Below, piece by piece: positions 63,932-64,000 of a stretch of 64,000 nucleotides of DNA (positions are counted from its first letter, which is position 1; the number at the start of each line of letters is the position of its first letter). The notes under the pieces are model-generated. The model saw only the letters and a program-made list of their open reading frames with translations, had not been told where the DNA came from and made no database searches. This stretch comes from Candidatus Promineofilum glycogenicum (lineage in GTDB: Bacteria > Chloroflexota > Anaerolineae > Promineifilales > Promineifilaceae), in assembly GCA_016707605.1 (NCBI GenBank), contig JADJHJ010000001.1, positions 124,001 through 188,000 on the forward strand, read 5' to 3'. The translations under genes and the position numbers were made by a program.

Positions 63932-64000
63932 ATGACAAGACTGCGCGATCTGGGCATTACCATCGGCGAGTTCCCGACCGGCCCCCACAACGCCATCACC
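63932..64000 (+). CDS. DmpA/P1-family aminopeptidase, 5' fragment
   Basis: The window ends 23 codons into this gene. The N-terminus MTRLRDLGITIGEFPTGPHN matches the start of DmpA-type (P1 family) D-aminopeptidases and beta-peptidases, which self-cleave at a Ser or Gly-Ser later in the protein. GGAG lies 7 bases upstream of the ATG. The active site is outside the window. Confidence 0.7.
   Translation, partial: MTRLRDLGITIGEFPTGPHNAIT

Overview
The window is a gene-dense, G+C-rich bacterial chromosome segment that most resembles a filamentous or anaerobic Chloroflexota (Anaerolineae/Ardenticatenia-like, of the Promineifilum kind). That assignment is inference. It rests on a mevalonate kinase in a bacterium, lipoproteins and secreted proteins with a VFLP-type motif, an rpmB / Asp23 / FakA-like / recG / coaD block, many GTG and TTG starts, and abundant intergenic palindromes.

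Layout. 1-9.45 kb (+) is mostly core: a repeat-domain exported protein, a UbiA-type decaprenyl-phosphate phosphoribosyltransferase with mevalonate kinase, rpmB on the other strand, then Asp23, FakA-like, recG, coaD and a coiled-coil division-type protein. 9.45-11.35 kb (-) holds an OmpR-type response regulator and a DUF389 membrane protein whose frame is broken. comEC follows at 11.5-13.9 kb. 13.93-19.15 kb is an accessory island of visibly lower G+C (DinB-like protein, lactonase-like metallo-beta-lactamase, APH(6)-type kinase, CPBP protease, ZIP transporter) that carries small comEC remnants and a duplicated 31-bp flank. 19.2-24.4 kb encodes a four-repeat lipoprotein, a 747-residue coiled-coil protein and a membrane-anchored pentapeptide-repeat protein. 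24.6-29.65 kb has a class V aminotransferase, a secreted protein, an acyl-CoA dehydrogenase with a clear promoter and operator, a nitroreductase and an HTH regulator.

29.66-33.5 kb is an iron operon: DtxR-type regulator, FeoA with a membrane anchor and Cys cluster, FeoB, and a Cys-rich FeoC-like protein. A YwiC-like membrane protein follows. 34.45-39.1 kb (-) is an arginine operon (GNAT acetyltransferase read in frame into argG, then argJ and argH) downstream of tRNA-Gln(CUG). 39.3-45.3 kb has a fused trehalose phosphatase/synthase (two frameshifts), an MFS transporter, a universal stress protein and a Na/Pi-cotransporter-like protein. 45.5-53.1 kb has a SARP-type regulator divergent from a secreted serine protease with a SARP-like 11-bp direct repeat between them, two lipoproteins, an M28 peptidase and a DUF2207 protein (frameshifted). 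53.4-61.5 kb (-) is a redox/methyl-transfer cluster (two PYROXD2-like FAD proteins, GcvT-like, IclR regulator, MttB-superfamily protein, YitT protein) in which the last two genes share an identical three-half-site operator. The right end has a CocE-type hydrolase and the first codons of a DmpA-type peptidase.

The most unusual feature is a population of intergenic palindromes whose arms are built from 7-14 bp tandem units. They punctuate operons, often abut or supply the stop codon of the preceding gene, and in several cases share an AAGAGCGCTCTT centre despite unrelated arms. The second is a set of four single-base frameshifts, all in short G/C runs, which points to sequence indels as much as to gene decay.
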